Below, in pieces: positions 24,295-32,351 of a DNA stretch of 34,367 nt (the stretch's first letter is position 1; every line of letters starts with the position of its first letter). The translations under genes and the position numbers were made by a program. The notes under the pieces were generated by a model. It saw nothing but the letters and a program-made list of their open reading frames with translations, made no database searches and had not been told where the DNA came from. The DNA comes from Pseudomonadota bacterium (GTDB lineage: Bacteria; Pseudomonadota; Gammaproteobacteria; Burkholderiales; Burkholderiaceae_C), in assembly GCA_018240985.1 (NCBI GenBank), contig JAFEER010000275.1, forward strand, positions 1-34,367, read 5' to 3'.

Positions 24295-25506
24295 TTAATC
24301 GCCTGTCGGCAACCGCAGCACAAAACACGCCCCTGGCTTGCCGTCCGGCCTGTCCTCGCAAGCCACGCTGCCCCCATGCCGCTGGGCGATGGAGCGCACC
24401 AGGGCCAGGCCCAGGCCCACGCCGCCCGATCTTTCGCTGGCACCGGGCAGGCGGTAGAAGGGCTCGAAGATGCGCTCGCGCTGATCCGGCGGCACGCCGG
24501 GGCCGTGGTCGCAGACGCGCAGCACGGCGTCCCGGCCCTCGCGCGTGATGGCCAGCGTGATTTCGCCCTGGCTGTAGCGGCGTGCGTTCTCCAGCAGGTT
24601 GCGCACGGCGCGGCGCAGCAGCTTGGAGACGCCGGGCACCTCGATGGGGCTGCCGTCGCCCACCTGCGGTTCGGCGTCCACGCGCGCGCATTCCTCCACG
24701 GCCAGGCCCACCAGGTCTACGGGTTCGATGGTGCCCACGTCGGCCGCGCCGGCGTCCAGCCGGCTGGACAGCAGGATCTCGTCCACCAGCTGATCGAGTT
24801 CGGCAATGTTGCGCTCGATCTCGGCGCGGAAGGCCGGCGATGGCTGGCCGCCCTGCATCAGTTCCAGCCCCATGCGGATGCGCGTGAGCGGCGAGCGCAG
24901 CTCGTGCGAGGCATTCGCCAGCAGCGACTTGTGCGACTGCACCAGCTTCTCGATGCGCGCCGCCGCGGCGTTGAACTGGCGCGCCAGCGCGGCCACCTCG
25001 TCCTGGCCCTGCTCGGCCACGCGCACCGACAGGTCGCCCTCGCCAAAGCGCTGCACGCCGCGCTGCAGCAGCTCCAGCCGCTGCAGCAGCCGGCGGATGA
25101 TGGGGAACACGCCCACGGTGACGGCAATGCCCACCAGCGCCAGCACCCACAGAAAGCCGAACGGCGGGCGCAACCACGCCGCCGGCCCGCGCTCGCCCGG
25201 GCGCATGCCGCCCATGGGCAGGCGCGGCGACAGATGCATCTCGTACACCATGCCGTTGTCGCCCTCGATGCGGTAGCGCACGCCTTCGCTCGGGTCGCCG
25301 CGCTGGCGCACGCCCGTGCCGTCCACCAGCGTGCGCCCCAGGCCATCGGTGATCACGATCTCGCGCGTGGGCGGCTGGTGCAGGTTCTGCTCGGCCGCCC
25401 AGCGCCAGGCCAGGCCAATGGCAAAGGCGAATACCGCGACGCCGCCGACCACCGCCAGCCAGATGCGCAGATACAGGCGTCGCGAGAAGGGGCTGATCAA
25501 GGACAT
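24295..25506 (-). CDS. Two-component sensor histidine kinase
   Basis: A 403-aa protein: a membrane segment at about 12-34 (LYLRIWLAVVGGVAVFAFAI), a short periplasmic region with acidic and Arg residues, a second segment at about 115-135 (FGFLWVLALVGIAVTVGVF), HAMP, then a HisKA domain with H201 (NASHELRSPLTRIR) and an ATPase domain with N (RNLLENARRYS), G1 (DHGPGVPP) and G2 (GGVGLGLALV). All catalytic boxes are present. The ATG overlaps the stop of the response regulator by one base (TGATG). The signal sensed is unknown; the layout is like RstB/CpxA-type envelope sensors. Confidence 0.93.
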   Translation of the reverse strand: MSLISPFSRRLYLRIWLAVVGGVAVFAFAIGLAWRWAAEQNLHQPPTREIVITDGLGRTLVDGTGVRQRGDPSEGVRYRIEGDNGMVYEMHLSPRLPMGGMRPGERGPAAWLRPPFGFLWVLALVGIAVTVGVFPIIRRLLQRLELLQRGVQRFGEGDLSVRVAEQGQDEVAALARQFNAAAARIEKLVQSHKSLLANASHELRSPLTRIRMGLELMQGGQPSPAFRAEIERNIAELDQLVDEILLSSRLDAGAADVGTIEPVDLVGLAVEECARVDAEPQVGDGSPIEVPGVSKLLRRAVRNLLENARRYSQGEITLAITREGRDAVLRVCDHGPGVPPDQRERIFEPFYRLPGASERSGGVGLGLALVRSIAQRHGGSVACEDRPDGKPGACFVLRLPTGD

Positions 25507-26219
25507 CAGTCTTGCTGTTTCGCAAAGACATAGCCCACGCCGCGCACCGTGAGGATGCGGCGCGGGTTCTTCGGATCCGCCTCGATGGCCGCGCGGATGC
25601 GGCCCATGTGCACGTCGATGCTGCGGTCGAACGCCTCCAGCTCGCGCCCGCGCACGGCCTCCATGATCTGGTCCCGCGTCAGCACGCGGCCGGCGCGCTC
25701 TGCCATCGCGGCCAGCAGGTCGAACTGGTAGGACGTCAGGTCTGCCACCTCGCCCGCCACGCTGATGGTGCGCGCGTCGCGGTCGATCTCCAGGCTGCCG
25801 AAGCGCAGCAGATTGGCGGCCGGCTGGGCCCCGGTCTCGCGCCGGCGCAGGATGGCGCGGATGCGCGCCAGCAGCTCGCGCGGCTCGAAGGGCTTGGGCA
25901 GATAGTCGTCGGCGCCGATCTCCAGGCCGATCACGCGATCCATGGGGTCGCCCTTGGCGGTCAGCATCAGCACCGGCACCTGGGCCGCGGCGCCGGGCAG
26001 CGCGCGCAGGCGCCGGCACACCTCCAGCCCGTCCATGTCGGGCAGCATCAAGTCCAGTATCACCAGATCCGGCAGCTCGCTGCCCTGCAGCTGCGCCAGG
26101 CCGCTGGCGCCATCGGCCCGGTGCGTCACCTGCATGCCGGACTGGCCCAGGTATTCGCCCACCATCTGCGCCAGGCGGTGGTCGTCTTCGATCATCAGCA
26201 GTTGGGATTGGGCATTCAT
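25506..26219 (-). CDS. OmpR-family response regulator
   Basis: A 237-aa protein with a receiver domain, phosphorylated on D56 (LVILDLMLPDMDG), acidic pocket E11-D12-D13 (MIEDDHR), T88 (MLTAKG) and K109 (YLPKPFEP). The winged-helix DNA-binding domain is at about 140-235 (LTSYQFDLLAAMAERAGRVL, IDVHMGRIRAAIEADPKNPR). It is first in the operon with the kinase. Targets are not visible here. The 340 bp upstream hold a palindromic repeat and a gene remnant. Confidence 0.94.
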   Translation of the reverse strand: MNAQSQLLMIEDDHRLAQMVGEYLGQSGMQVTHRADGASGLAQLQGSELPDLVILDLMLPDMDGLEVCRRLRALPGAAAQVPVLMLTAKGDPMDRVIGLEIGADDYLPKPFEPRELLARIRAILRRRETGAQPAANLLRFGSLEIDRDARTISVAGEVADLTSYQFDLLAAMAERAGRVLTRDQIMEAVRGRELEAFDRSIDVHMGRIRAAIEADPKNPRRILTVRGVGYVFAKQQD

Positions 26220-26290
26220 GGCGTCATGGTGCGCGCGTGCGATCTCGCGCTGTTGAAGGGCAGGTAAAGCTGGGGTAAATGGCCAAGTAA

Positions 26291-26340
26291 TTTTGATAGC
26301 TGCTTGCGCTTATCCGTAAAGCGTTAGAGCCATTTTTATC
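26291..26340. repeat. GATAGCTG..GCGCTT palindromic repeat
   Basis: TTGATAGCTGCTTGCGCTTA, then TCCGTAAAGCGTTAGAGCC and TTTTTATC. The GCGCTT/AAGCG(C/T) arms form a small hairpin followed by five Ts, so it could act as a terminator. It belongs to a family common in Comamonadaceae intergenic DNA; relatives here lie at about 2078, 8449, 15778 and 30763. Confidence 0.65.
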
Positions 26341-26426
26341 CTAAATCATGGTGCGGAAAACTGCCGCCCCAAAACCGGTTCAAGGCACGATCGGTATGCC
26401 GCGCATTCTGCGCTACCCTCGACACC

Positions 26427-26558
26427 ATGAACCTCGTCAAATCCAAGCAGCGCGTGGCCGTCCATGGCGAAGTATTCACCCCGCCGCGGATGGTGGAGGC
26501 CATGCCGACCTACCTGCGCATGAACGTGCGCGAACTGGCGGCACGAACAGGACGCTGA
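26427..26558 (+). pseudogene. Remnant of a DNA methyltransferase N-terminus
   Basis: A 43-codon frame: MNLVKSKQRVAVHGEVFTPP followed by RMVEAMPTYLRMNVRELAAR and TGR. The first 25 or so codons match the opening of restriction-modification N6-adenine methyltransferases (VKSKxRVADHGEVFTPxxLVxxML). The text then jumps to an unrelated basic tail with no methyltransferase motifs and stops. This is best read as a deletion joining the start of a lost methyltransferase gene to the tail of another gene. It lies 2 bp before the DUF1016 gene, so an earlier modification gene probably stood here. Confidence 0.6.
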
Positions 26559-26560
26559 GC

Positions 26561-27580
26561 ATGGTCAAGATAGCCATCAATCCACCGCCGTATCAGGCGC
26601 TGCTTGAGCGCATCTCCAGCACCTACACCCAGGGCCGCGCAGCGGCCATGCAGGCGGTCAACGTGCAGTTGCTGCAAACCTACTGGCAGGTGGGTCAGCA
26701 CATTGTGGAGTTCGAGCAGCAAGGCCAAAGCCGCGCCGAATACGGTAAGGCGTTGCTCACCGAGCTGGCGCATGACCTGTGCCTGCGACACGGGCGCAGC
26801 TTCAACCGCAGCAACCTGGTGTATATGCGCCTGTTTTACCTGCGCTACGCAATTGGTGAGACGCCGTCTCACCAATTGAGCTGGTCGCATTACATCGAAC
26901 TGCTCAAGATCGACGATCCGTTGGAGCGCGGCTTCTACGAAAAGCAATCCATAGCCGAACGCTGGTCGGTTGCTGAACTCAAACGCCAAAAATCCTCGGC
27001 CCTGTTCCTGCGCCTGGCCGCCAGCAAAGACAAGGCCGGCGTGCTGCAACTGGCTACCCAAGGCCAGGTGCTGGCACAGCCCACCGACCTGCTGCGCGAA
27101 CCCTACGTATTCGAGTTCTTGAAAATTCCCGAGCCCTGGCAGGTATCCGAAACGCAACTGGAAACCCTGCTGTGCCAGCACCTGCAACAGTTTTTGCTGG
27201 AGCTGGGCAAGGGCTTCACCTTCGTCGGGCGGCAGTACCGCATCACAGTCAACAACGAGCATCACCGCGTTGACCTGGTGTTCTACCACCGCATCCTGCG
27301 CTGCTTCGTGCTCATCGACCTGAAGATGGGCGACGTGCAGCACCACGACATTGGCCAGATGAACATGTACCTGGGCTACTTTGCTATGGAAGAAAACCTG
27401 CCCGAGGACAACCCGCCGATTGGCATCATCCTGAGCCGCCACAAGGACGAACTGCTGGTCGAATACGCCACCTACCAGATGAACAGCCAGCTGTTCGTGC
27501 AAAAGTACCAGCTGTACCTGCCCGACAGGGAGGAGCTGCGGCGCGAACTGGAGCAAACGCTGCGCGAGGCCGAGGCATGA
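26561..27580 (+). CDS. DUF1016 (YhcG-like) PDDEXK nuclease
   Basis: A 339-aa protein. The N-terminal DUF1016 helical domain spans about 1-165 (LLQTYWQVGQHIVEFEQQGQ, SQLSWSHY-like HQLSWSHYIELLKIDD, RGFYEKQSIAERWSVAEL). The C-terminal nuclease domain has D238 (HRVDLVFYH) and D253-L-K255 (VLIDLKMGD), a D-X14-D-X-K active site. YhcG-family proteins are often linked to restriction-modification and other defence loci. The start used is MVKIAINPPP, with only a weak ribosome site. Its stop overlaps the next gene (ATGA), so the two are translated together. The cleaved substrate is unknown. The gene holds a 29-bp palindrome (26850-26878). Confidence 0.88.
   Translation: MVKIAINPPPYQALLERISSTYTQGRAAAMQAVNVQLLQTYWQVGQHIVEFEQQGQSRAEYGKALLTELAHDLCLRHGRSFNRSNLVYMRLFYLRYAIGETPSHQLSWSHYIELLKIDDPLERGFYEKQSIAERWSVAELKRQKSSALFLRLAASKDKAGVLQLATQGQVLAQPTDLLREPYVFEFLKIPEPWQVSETQLETLLCQHLQQFLLELGKGFTFVGRQYRITVNNEHHRVDLVFYHRILRCFVLIDLKMGDVQHHDIGQMNMYLGYFAMEENLPEDNPPIGIILSRHKDELLVEYATYQMNSQLFVQKYQLYLPDREELRRELEQTLREAEA
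26850..26878. repeat. 29-bp near-perfect palindrome inside the DUF1016 gene
   Basis: CAATTGGTGAGACG, one C, then CGTCTCACCAATTG: 14-bp perfect arms. Both strands code for the same short peptide QLVRRRLTN in a non-coding frame, which confirms the symmetry. In the gene's own frame it encodes AIGETPSHQLS, just before the conserved WSHY. Confidence 0.9.
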
Positions 27581-30500
27581 GCCAGCTCCTCATCCACGAC
27601 TACCTGAGCCAGCTCGATCTCATCAAGAAAATCAGCGGCAGCCAGCGCGAGACCATCGTGCGTGAGGCCTTCAAGGATCTGCTCAAGGCCTGGGGCCGCC
27701 AGCAGGGCCTGGTGTTCCTGGCCGAATACCCGCTCAAGACCGCCACCAAGACCAGCATCAGCGTCGATGGCGCCCTGCTGCACGAGTTGCGCATGCCGCT
27801 GGGCTACTGGGAGGCGAAAGACGCGCAGGACAACCTGGACGAGGAAATCGCCAAGAAATTCCGGCGCGGCTACCCGCAGGACAACATCGTCTTCAGCGAC
27901 GACGCCAGCGTCGTGCTCTGGCAGCACCGGCAGGAGGTGATGCGCTGCCCGGTGGAAGACACCGCCGCGCTGGAGAGGCTGCTCAAGCTGTTCTTCGGCT
28001 ACGAGCGCCCCGAGATCGCCGGCTTTCGCGCCGCCGTCGAGCAGTTCAAGGCCGACCTGCCCGCCGTGCTGGACGCGCTGCGCCAGATGATCGACGGCGC
28101 CCACCGCGGCAACCAGCGCTTTCGCGCCGCCGAGGACCAATTTCTCGCCCATGCGCAAGAGGCCATCAACCCGGCATTGACCGATGCCGACGTGCGCGAG
28201 ATGCTGATCCAGCACATCCTGACCGAGGAAATCTTCGCCAAGGTGTTCGACGACAGCGACTTTCACCGCCACAACAACGTCGCGCGCGGCCTGTACGCGC
28301 TGGAGGCCGAGTTCTTCACCGGCGCGCTCAAGAAAAACACCTTGAAGGGCCTGGAGGCCTACTACGCCGCCATCCGCGCCGCCGCTGCGCAGATCGGCAG
28401 CCATGGCGAGAAGCAGACCTTCCTCAAGGTCATCTACGAGAACTTCTACAAGGTCTACAACACCAAGGCCGCCGACCGCCTGGGCGTGGTCTACACGCCC
28501 AATGAAATCGTGCGCTTCATGATCGACGGCGCCGATTGGCTGTGCGAGCAGCACTTCGGCAAGAACCTGATCGACCAGGACGTGGACATTCTCGACCCGG
28601 CCACCGGCACCGGCACCTATATCTGCGAGCTGCTGGAGCACTTTCGCGGCCAGCCGAAGAAGCTGGCGCACAAATACCGCCATGAGCTGCATGCCAACGA
28701 GGTCGCCATCCTGCCCTACTACGTGGCCAATCTGAACATCGAAGCCACCTACGCCGCCATCACCGGCGACTATGCCGAGTTCCCCAGCCTGTGCTTCGTG
28801 GACACGCTGGACAACGTGGGCCTGCACACCGCCGCGCGCGGCACCACGGCCGAGCTGTTTGGCGGCGTGAGCGAGGAGAACGTCGAACGCATCCGGCGCC
28901 AGAACGGCCGCCGCATCAGCGTCGTCATCGGCAACCCGCCCTACAACGCGAACCAGCAAAGCGAGAACGACAACAACAAGAACCGCGAATACCCGCAGAT
29001 CGACGCGCGCATCAAGCAGACCTACATCGCCGAGAGCACGGCGCAGAAGACCAAGCTGTACGACATGTACGCGCGCTTCTTCCGCTGGGCCAGCGACCGG
29101 CTGCATGAAAACGGCATCCTGGCCTTCGTCACCAACCGCAGCTTCATCGAGAGCCGCACCTTCGACGGCTTTCGCAAGACCGTGGCGCAGGAGTTCAGCG
29201 ACATCTACCTGGTGGATCTGGGCGGCGACGTGCGCGCCAACCCCAGGCTGAGCGGCACGAAACACAACGTGTTCGGCATCCAGACCGGCGTTGCCATCAG
29301 CTTCATGGTCAAGCGCGCGCAGGGAGTGAAGGACAAGCGGCCCGCGCGTGTGTACTACGCGCGCCGGCCGGAGCTGGAAACGGCCGAGGAAAAGCTCGCC
29401 TTCCTCGCCAGCCAGCCGCTGCGCGCCCTGCAGCTCGATGAGGTGTCGCCGGACAAGGCCGGCAACTGGCTGAACCTGACGAACAACGATTTCGAGACGC
29501 TGTTACCGCTGGCCAGCAAGGAGACCAAGGCGGCGAAGACGGCGGGGAAGGAGCGGGCGATCTTCAAGCTGTTTTCGTTGGGCGTGGTGACGGCGCGCGA
29601 TGAGTGGGTTTATGACGAACATCCCGAGCCGTTGGCTCAAAAAGTCCGCTTCCTGATCGGTGCGTATAACGAAGAATTGAAGCAGGTTGGGCCAACTTCG
29701 TCCGCACCCACAGCACCAATCAAATGGAGCCGCGCCGTAAAGGCAGACTTGCAGAAAGGCGTGCGTTACACGTTTGATGAAGCAGCGCTGTCGCAGGCTT
29801 GCTATCGACCATTCGTCAAGCGGCAGCTGTATTTCGATTCGAAGCTTAACGAGATGCAGTACCAGCTTGGCGCTATGTTTTGCGGCGAGCCAAACCCAAC
29901 GATCACCTTTTTGTGTGTATCGTCTTCCAATCCACTGGCTTCACTGGCGGTTCAACAGCGATTCGACTATTGCTTGTTAAAGATGGGTAACGGCGGCACA
30001 CAAGCAGTATCCCGCTGGGTTTTTGATAGCGCCGGCAACCGCACGGACAACATCACCGACTGGGCGCTCAAGCAATTCACCGCCCACTACAAGAGCGCGG
30101 AGCCCTCACCCCAACCCTCTCCCAGCGGGAGAGGGAGCAAGACCGGCGCGCGCAAGATCACCAAGCCCGACATCTTCCACTATTGCTACGCCGTGCTGCA
30201 CGACCCGGTGTACCGCGAGAAGTACGCGCAGAACCTGAAACGCGAGTTCCCGCGCATTCCCTTCTACGCCGACTTCTGGCGCTGGGCCGAATGGGGCGAG
30301 CGGCTGATGGCGCTGCACATCGGCTACGAGGCTGTTGAGCCCTTTGCCCTTGCCCGCCACGACGCGCCCGACGCGAAGGCGCGCGCCGCAGGCATGGCCC
30401 CGAAGGCGCTGCTCAAGTCCGACCCGGCGGCCGGCAGCATCGCGCTCGACAGCGAAACCACGCTGCGCGGCGTGCCGCCCGAGGCCTGGGCCTACAAGCT

Positions 30501-30699
30501 GGGCAACCGCTCGGCCATCGACTGGGTGCTGGATCAGCACAAGGAAAAGAAACCCAAGGATCCGACCATCCGCGCGCAGTTCGACAGCTACCGCTTCGCC
30601 GACCATAAGGAGCAGGTGATCGACCTGCTGGCGCGCGTCACCACGGTGAGCGTGGAAACCATGCGGATCGTGCAGGCCATGCAGCGGGCGGCGCGTTGA
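27577..30699 (+). CDS. Single-chain nuclease/N6-adenine methyltransferase, type ISP-like without helicase
   Basis: A 1040-aa protein. The N-terminal nuclease-like domain (about 1-130) has D64 and E79-A-K81 (VDGALL, YWEAKDAQ), a PD-(D/E)XK pattern. A helical linker follows. The methyltransferase has motif I DPATGTGTY (340-348) and motif IV NPPY (453-456), i.e. N6-adenine type. A probable target-recognition region spans about 620-900. Known type ISP enzymes (LlaGI, LlaBIII) are about 1600 aa with a helicase between nuclease and methyltransferase; I see no helicase motifs here. The ATG overlaps the DUF1016 stop. A repeat half-copy is read through at residues 843-855. Likely a defence enzyme acting with the upstream nuclease; cleavage is not proven. 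Confidence 0.85.
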   Translation: MSQLLIHDYLSQLDLIKKISGSQRETIVREAFKDLLKAWGRQQGLVFLAEYPLKTATKTSISVDGALLHELRMPLGYWEAKDAQDNLDEEIAKKFRRGYPQDNIVFSDDASVVLWQHRQEVMRCPVEDTAALERLLKLFFGYERPEIAGFRAAVEQFKADLPAVLDALRQMIDGAHRGNQRFRAAEDQFLAHAQEAINPALTDADVREMLIQHILTEEIFAKVFDDSDFHRHNNVARGLYALEAEFFTGALKKNTLKGLEAYYAAIRAAAAQIGSHGEKQTFLKVIYENFYKVYNTKAADRLGVVYTPNEIVRFMIDGADWLCEQHFGKNLIDQDVDILDPATGTGTYICELLEHFRGQPKKLAHKYRHELHANEVAILPYYVANLNIEATYAAITGDYAEFPSLCFVDTLDNVGLHTAARGTTAELFGGVSEENVERIRRQNGRRISVVIGNPPYNANQQSENDNNKNREYPQIDARIKQTYIAESTAQKTKLYDMYARFFRWASDRLHENGILAFVTNRSFIESRTFDGFRKTVAQEFSDIYLVDLGGDVRANPRLSGTKHNVFGIQTGVAISFMVKRAQGVKDKRPARVYYARRPELETAEEKLAFLASQPLRALQLDEVSPDKAGNWLNLTNNDFETLLPLASKETKAAKTAGKERAIFKLFSLGVVTARDEWVYDEHPEPLAQKVRFLIGAYNEELKQVGPTSSAPTAPIKWSRAVKADLQKGVRYTFDEAALSQACYRPFVKRQLYFDSKLNEMQYQLGAMFCGEPNPTITFLCVSSSNPLASLAVQQRFDYCLLKMGNGGTQAVSRWVFDSAGNRTDNITDWALKQFTAHYKSAEPSPQPSPSGRGSKTGARKITKPDIFHYCYAVLHDPVYREKYAQNLKREFPRIPFYADFWRWAEWGERLMALHIGYEAVEPFALARHDAPDAKARAAGMAPKALLKSDPAAGSIALDSETTLRGVPPEAWAYKLGNRSAIDWVLDQHKEKKPKDPTIRAQFDSYRFADHKEQVIDLLARVTTVSVETMRIVQAMQRAAR
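30103..30142. repeat. REP half-element inside the nuclease/methyltransferase gene
   Basis: CCCTCACCCCAACCCTCTCC, then CAGCGGGAGAGGGAGC, matches the right arm of the element at 19300-19406. It stays in frame and adds PSPQPSPSGRGSKTG to the protein, a tract unlike its surroundings. Confidence 0.85.
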
Positions 30700-30700
30700 T

Positions 30701-30745
30701 GCCGGCAAGATGCCGGCGCTCCGGAGAAGGGGTCGGAGACGGTTT
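30701..30745. repeat. Truncated MITE-like repeat after the nuclease/methyltransferase gene
   Basis: GATGCCGGCAAGATGCCGGC and GCTCC, then GAGAAGGGGTCGGAGACGG and TTTGC, correspond to the nested core and right end of the 22461-22632 element. The left half is missing. It begins two bases after the stop of the gene. Confidence 0.65.
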
Positions 30746-30762
30746 GCTGTTAAAGAAAAATT

Positions 30763-30808
30763 GATAGCTTGCGGCGCTTACCCATCAAGTGCTAGCGGCC
30801 TTTTTTAT
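30763..30808 (+). terminator. Palindromic repeat with T-run, possible terminator
   Basis: GATAGCTTGCGGCGCTTACC, then ATCAAGTGCTAGCGGCC and TTTTTT. GCGCTT/AAGTGC and nearby bases pair, followed by six Ts. It belongs to the 26291 family and could end the nuclease/methyltransferase transcript. Confidence 0.5.
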
Positions 30809-30957
30809 CTGATTGGCGACATGTCTCAGATCAGGCCGCAAGCCCTCACCCCCGCCCTCTCCCAGAGGGAGAGGGAGTAAAGCCCGCGCGACCGATCGCC
30901 CTCGCCCCTCTGGGGAGAGGGAGGGGTGAGGGGCTTCTGAGGCATGTACATAGTCAA
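30809..30957. repeat. MITE-like composite repeat at the 3' end of the ampG-like gene
   Basis: The left end is CTGATTGGCGACATGTCTCA and the right end CTGAGGCATGTACATAGTCA, inverted relatives of the 21304 and 22461 termini. The core has CCCTCTCCCAGAGGGAGAGG and a second hairpin CCCCTCTGGGGAGAGGG. The right terminus TAGTCAA supplies the stop codon of the ampG-like gene on the minus strand. Confidence 0.7.
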
Positions 30958-32282
30958 CCCTTTTTAACCCTGGATGCCAACCCCACCAACACCAACACCG
31001 GCAGCCCCAGCAGCGCCGTGCCGGTAAAGAATGCGCTGTAGCCATGCGCATCCACAAACTGCCCCGAAAACCCCGCCAGCCATTTCGGCAGCAGCAGCAT
31101 CATGGAGCTGAACAGCGCGTACTGCGTGGCCGAGTACTGCACGTTGGTCAGGCTGGATAGATAGGCGATGAAGGCGGCCGAGGCGATGCCGCCGGCCAGG
31201 TTGTCGGCCGACACCACCAGCACCAGGCCCGTCACGTCGTGCCCGCGTTGGCCCAGCCAGGCGAACAGCAGGTTCGATAGCGCCGACAGCACGGCGCCCA
31301 GCATCAGCACGCGCATCACGCCCAGGCGCATGGACAGCACGCCGCCGACGAAGGCGCCCACCAGCGTCATCACCACGCCGAAGACCTTGGTGACGGCGGC
31401 CACCTCGTCCTTGCTGTAGCCCATGTCCACGTAGAACGGATTCGCCATGATGCCCATCACCACGTCGCTGATGCGGTACACGGCGATGAGCGCCAGGATC
31501 AGCGCGGCCTGCCAGCGGTAGCGGCTGATGAAGTCGGCGAATGGATCGACGACCGCGCCGCGCAGCCATTCGCCGAGGTTTTTGGCCGGCGCCAGCGGGC
31601 GCGGCGCGGGTTCGGGCGAGAGCAGCACCGTTAGCGTGCCGACCAGCATCGACGCCGCCATCACCAGATAGGCCGTGGCCCAGGCGCCGGCCTGGTAGCC
31701 GGTGGCGCTGGCGTCTTCGCTGCGCGCGGCCAGCCACAGCACGCCGGCGCCGGCCCAGATCATGGCTAGGCGGTAGCCGGTCTGGTAGGTGGCGGCCAGC
31801 GCCGCCTGGCGATCCGCGTCGGCCGATTCGATGCGGAAGGCGTCCAGCGCAATGTCCTGCGTCGCCGAGCCAAAGGCCACCAGCAGCGCGCACCAGACCA
31901 TGGCGTTCAGCCCCTGGCGCGGGTCAACCAGCGCCATGCCCACCAGGCCTGCCATCACCAGGCCCTGCGCCAGCAGCAGCCAGCTGCGCCGCCGCCCCAG
32001 GATGCGGGTGGCAAAAGGCAGCGGCAGGCGATCGACCAGCGGCGACCAGACCCACTTGAAGGCGTAGGCCAGGCCGACCCAGGAGAGGTAGCCGATGGTG
32101 GTGCGGTCTATGCCCGCCTCGCGCAGCCGGAACGACAGCGTGCCCAGCACCAGCAGCAGCGGCAGCCCGGCCGAGAAGCCGAGCGCGAGCATGCGCAGGC
32201 TGGCGGGCTCCAGGTACACGAGCCAGGCGGCGAGCCAGGGGTGGCGAAGGTCTGTGGTGGAGGAACTGGCTTTGTCTGGCAT
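30954..32282 (-). CDS. ampG: AmpG-like MFS transporter
   Basis: A 442-aa protein with about 12 hydrophobic segments. The family signatures are LGFSAGLPLLLVLGTLSFRL, the signature GYLSWVGLAYAFKWVWSPLVDR, RRRSWLLLAQG, GSATQDIALDAFRIE and NPFYVDMGYSKDEVA. AmpG carries anhydro-muropeptides from periplasm to cytoplasm for peptidoglycan recycling and beta-lactamase induction. The start MPDKASSSTT is preferred; the longer open frame upstream reads through simple repeats (LTTHHSPLTTHHSP). The stop lies in the end of a MITE-like repeat, so the C-terminus (RVKKG) may have been trimmed. Divergent from the EamA gene. Confidence 0.9.
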   Translation of the reverse strand: MPDKASSSTTDLRHPWLAAWLVYLEPASLRMLALGFSAGLPLLLVLGTLSFRLREAGIDRTTIGYLSWVGLAYAFKWVWSPLVDRLPLPFATRILGRRRSWLLLAQGLVMAGLVGMALVDPRQGLNAMVWCALLVAFGSATQDIALDAFRIESADADRQAALAATYQTGYRLAMIWAGAGVLWLAARSEDASATGYQAGAWATAYLVMAASMLVGTLTVLLSPEPAPRPLAPAKNLGEWLRGAVVDPFADFISRYRWQAALILALIAVYRISDVVMGIMANPFYVDMGYSKDEVAAVTKVFGVVMTLVGAFVGGVLSMRLGVMRVLMLGAVLSALSNLLFAWLGQRGHDVTGLVLVVSADNLAGGIASAAFIAYLSSLTNVQYSATQYALFSSMMLLLPKWLAGFSGQFVDAHGYSAFFTGTALLGLPVLVLVGLASRVKKG

Positions 32283-32351
32283 GGGAAAGGGAAGGCGCGG
32301 GCGGGCGCTGGGCATTATCCAGGCCCGCGGGCGGCCTGCCATGTCAGCCGG

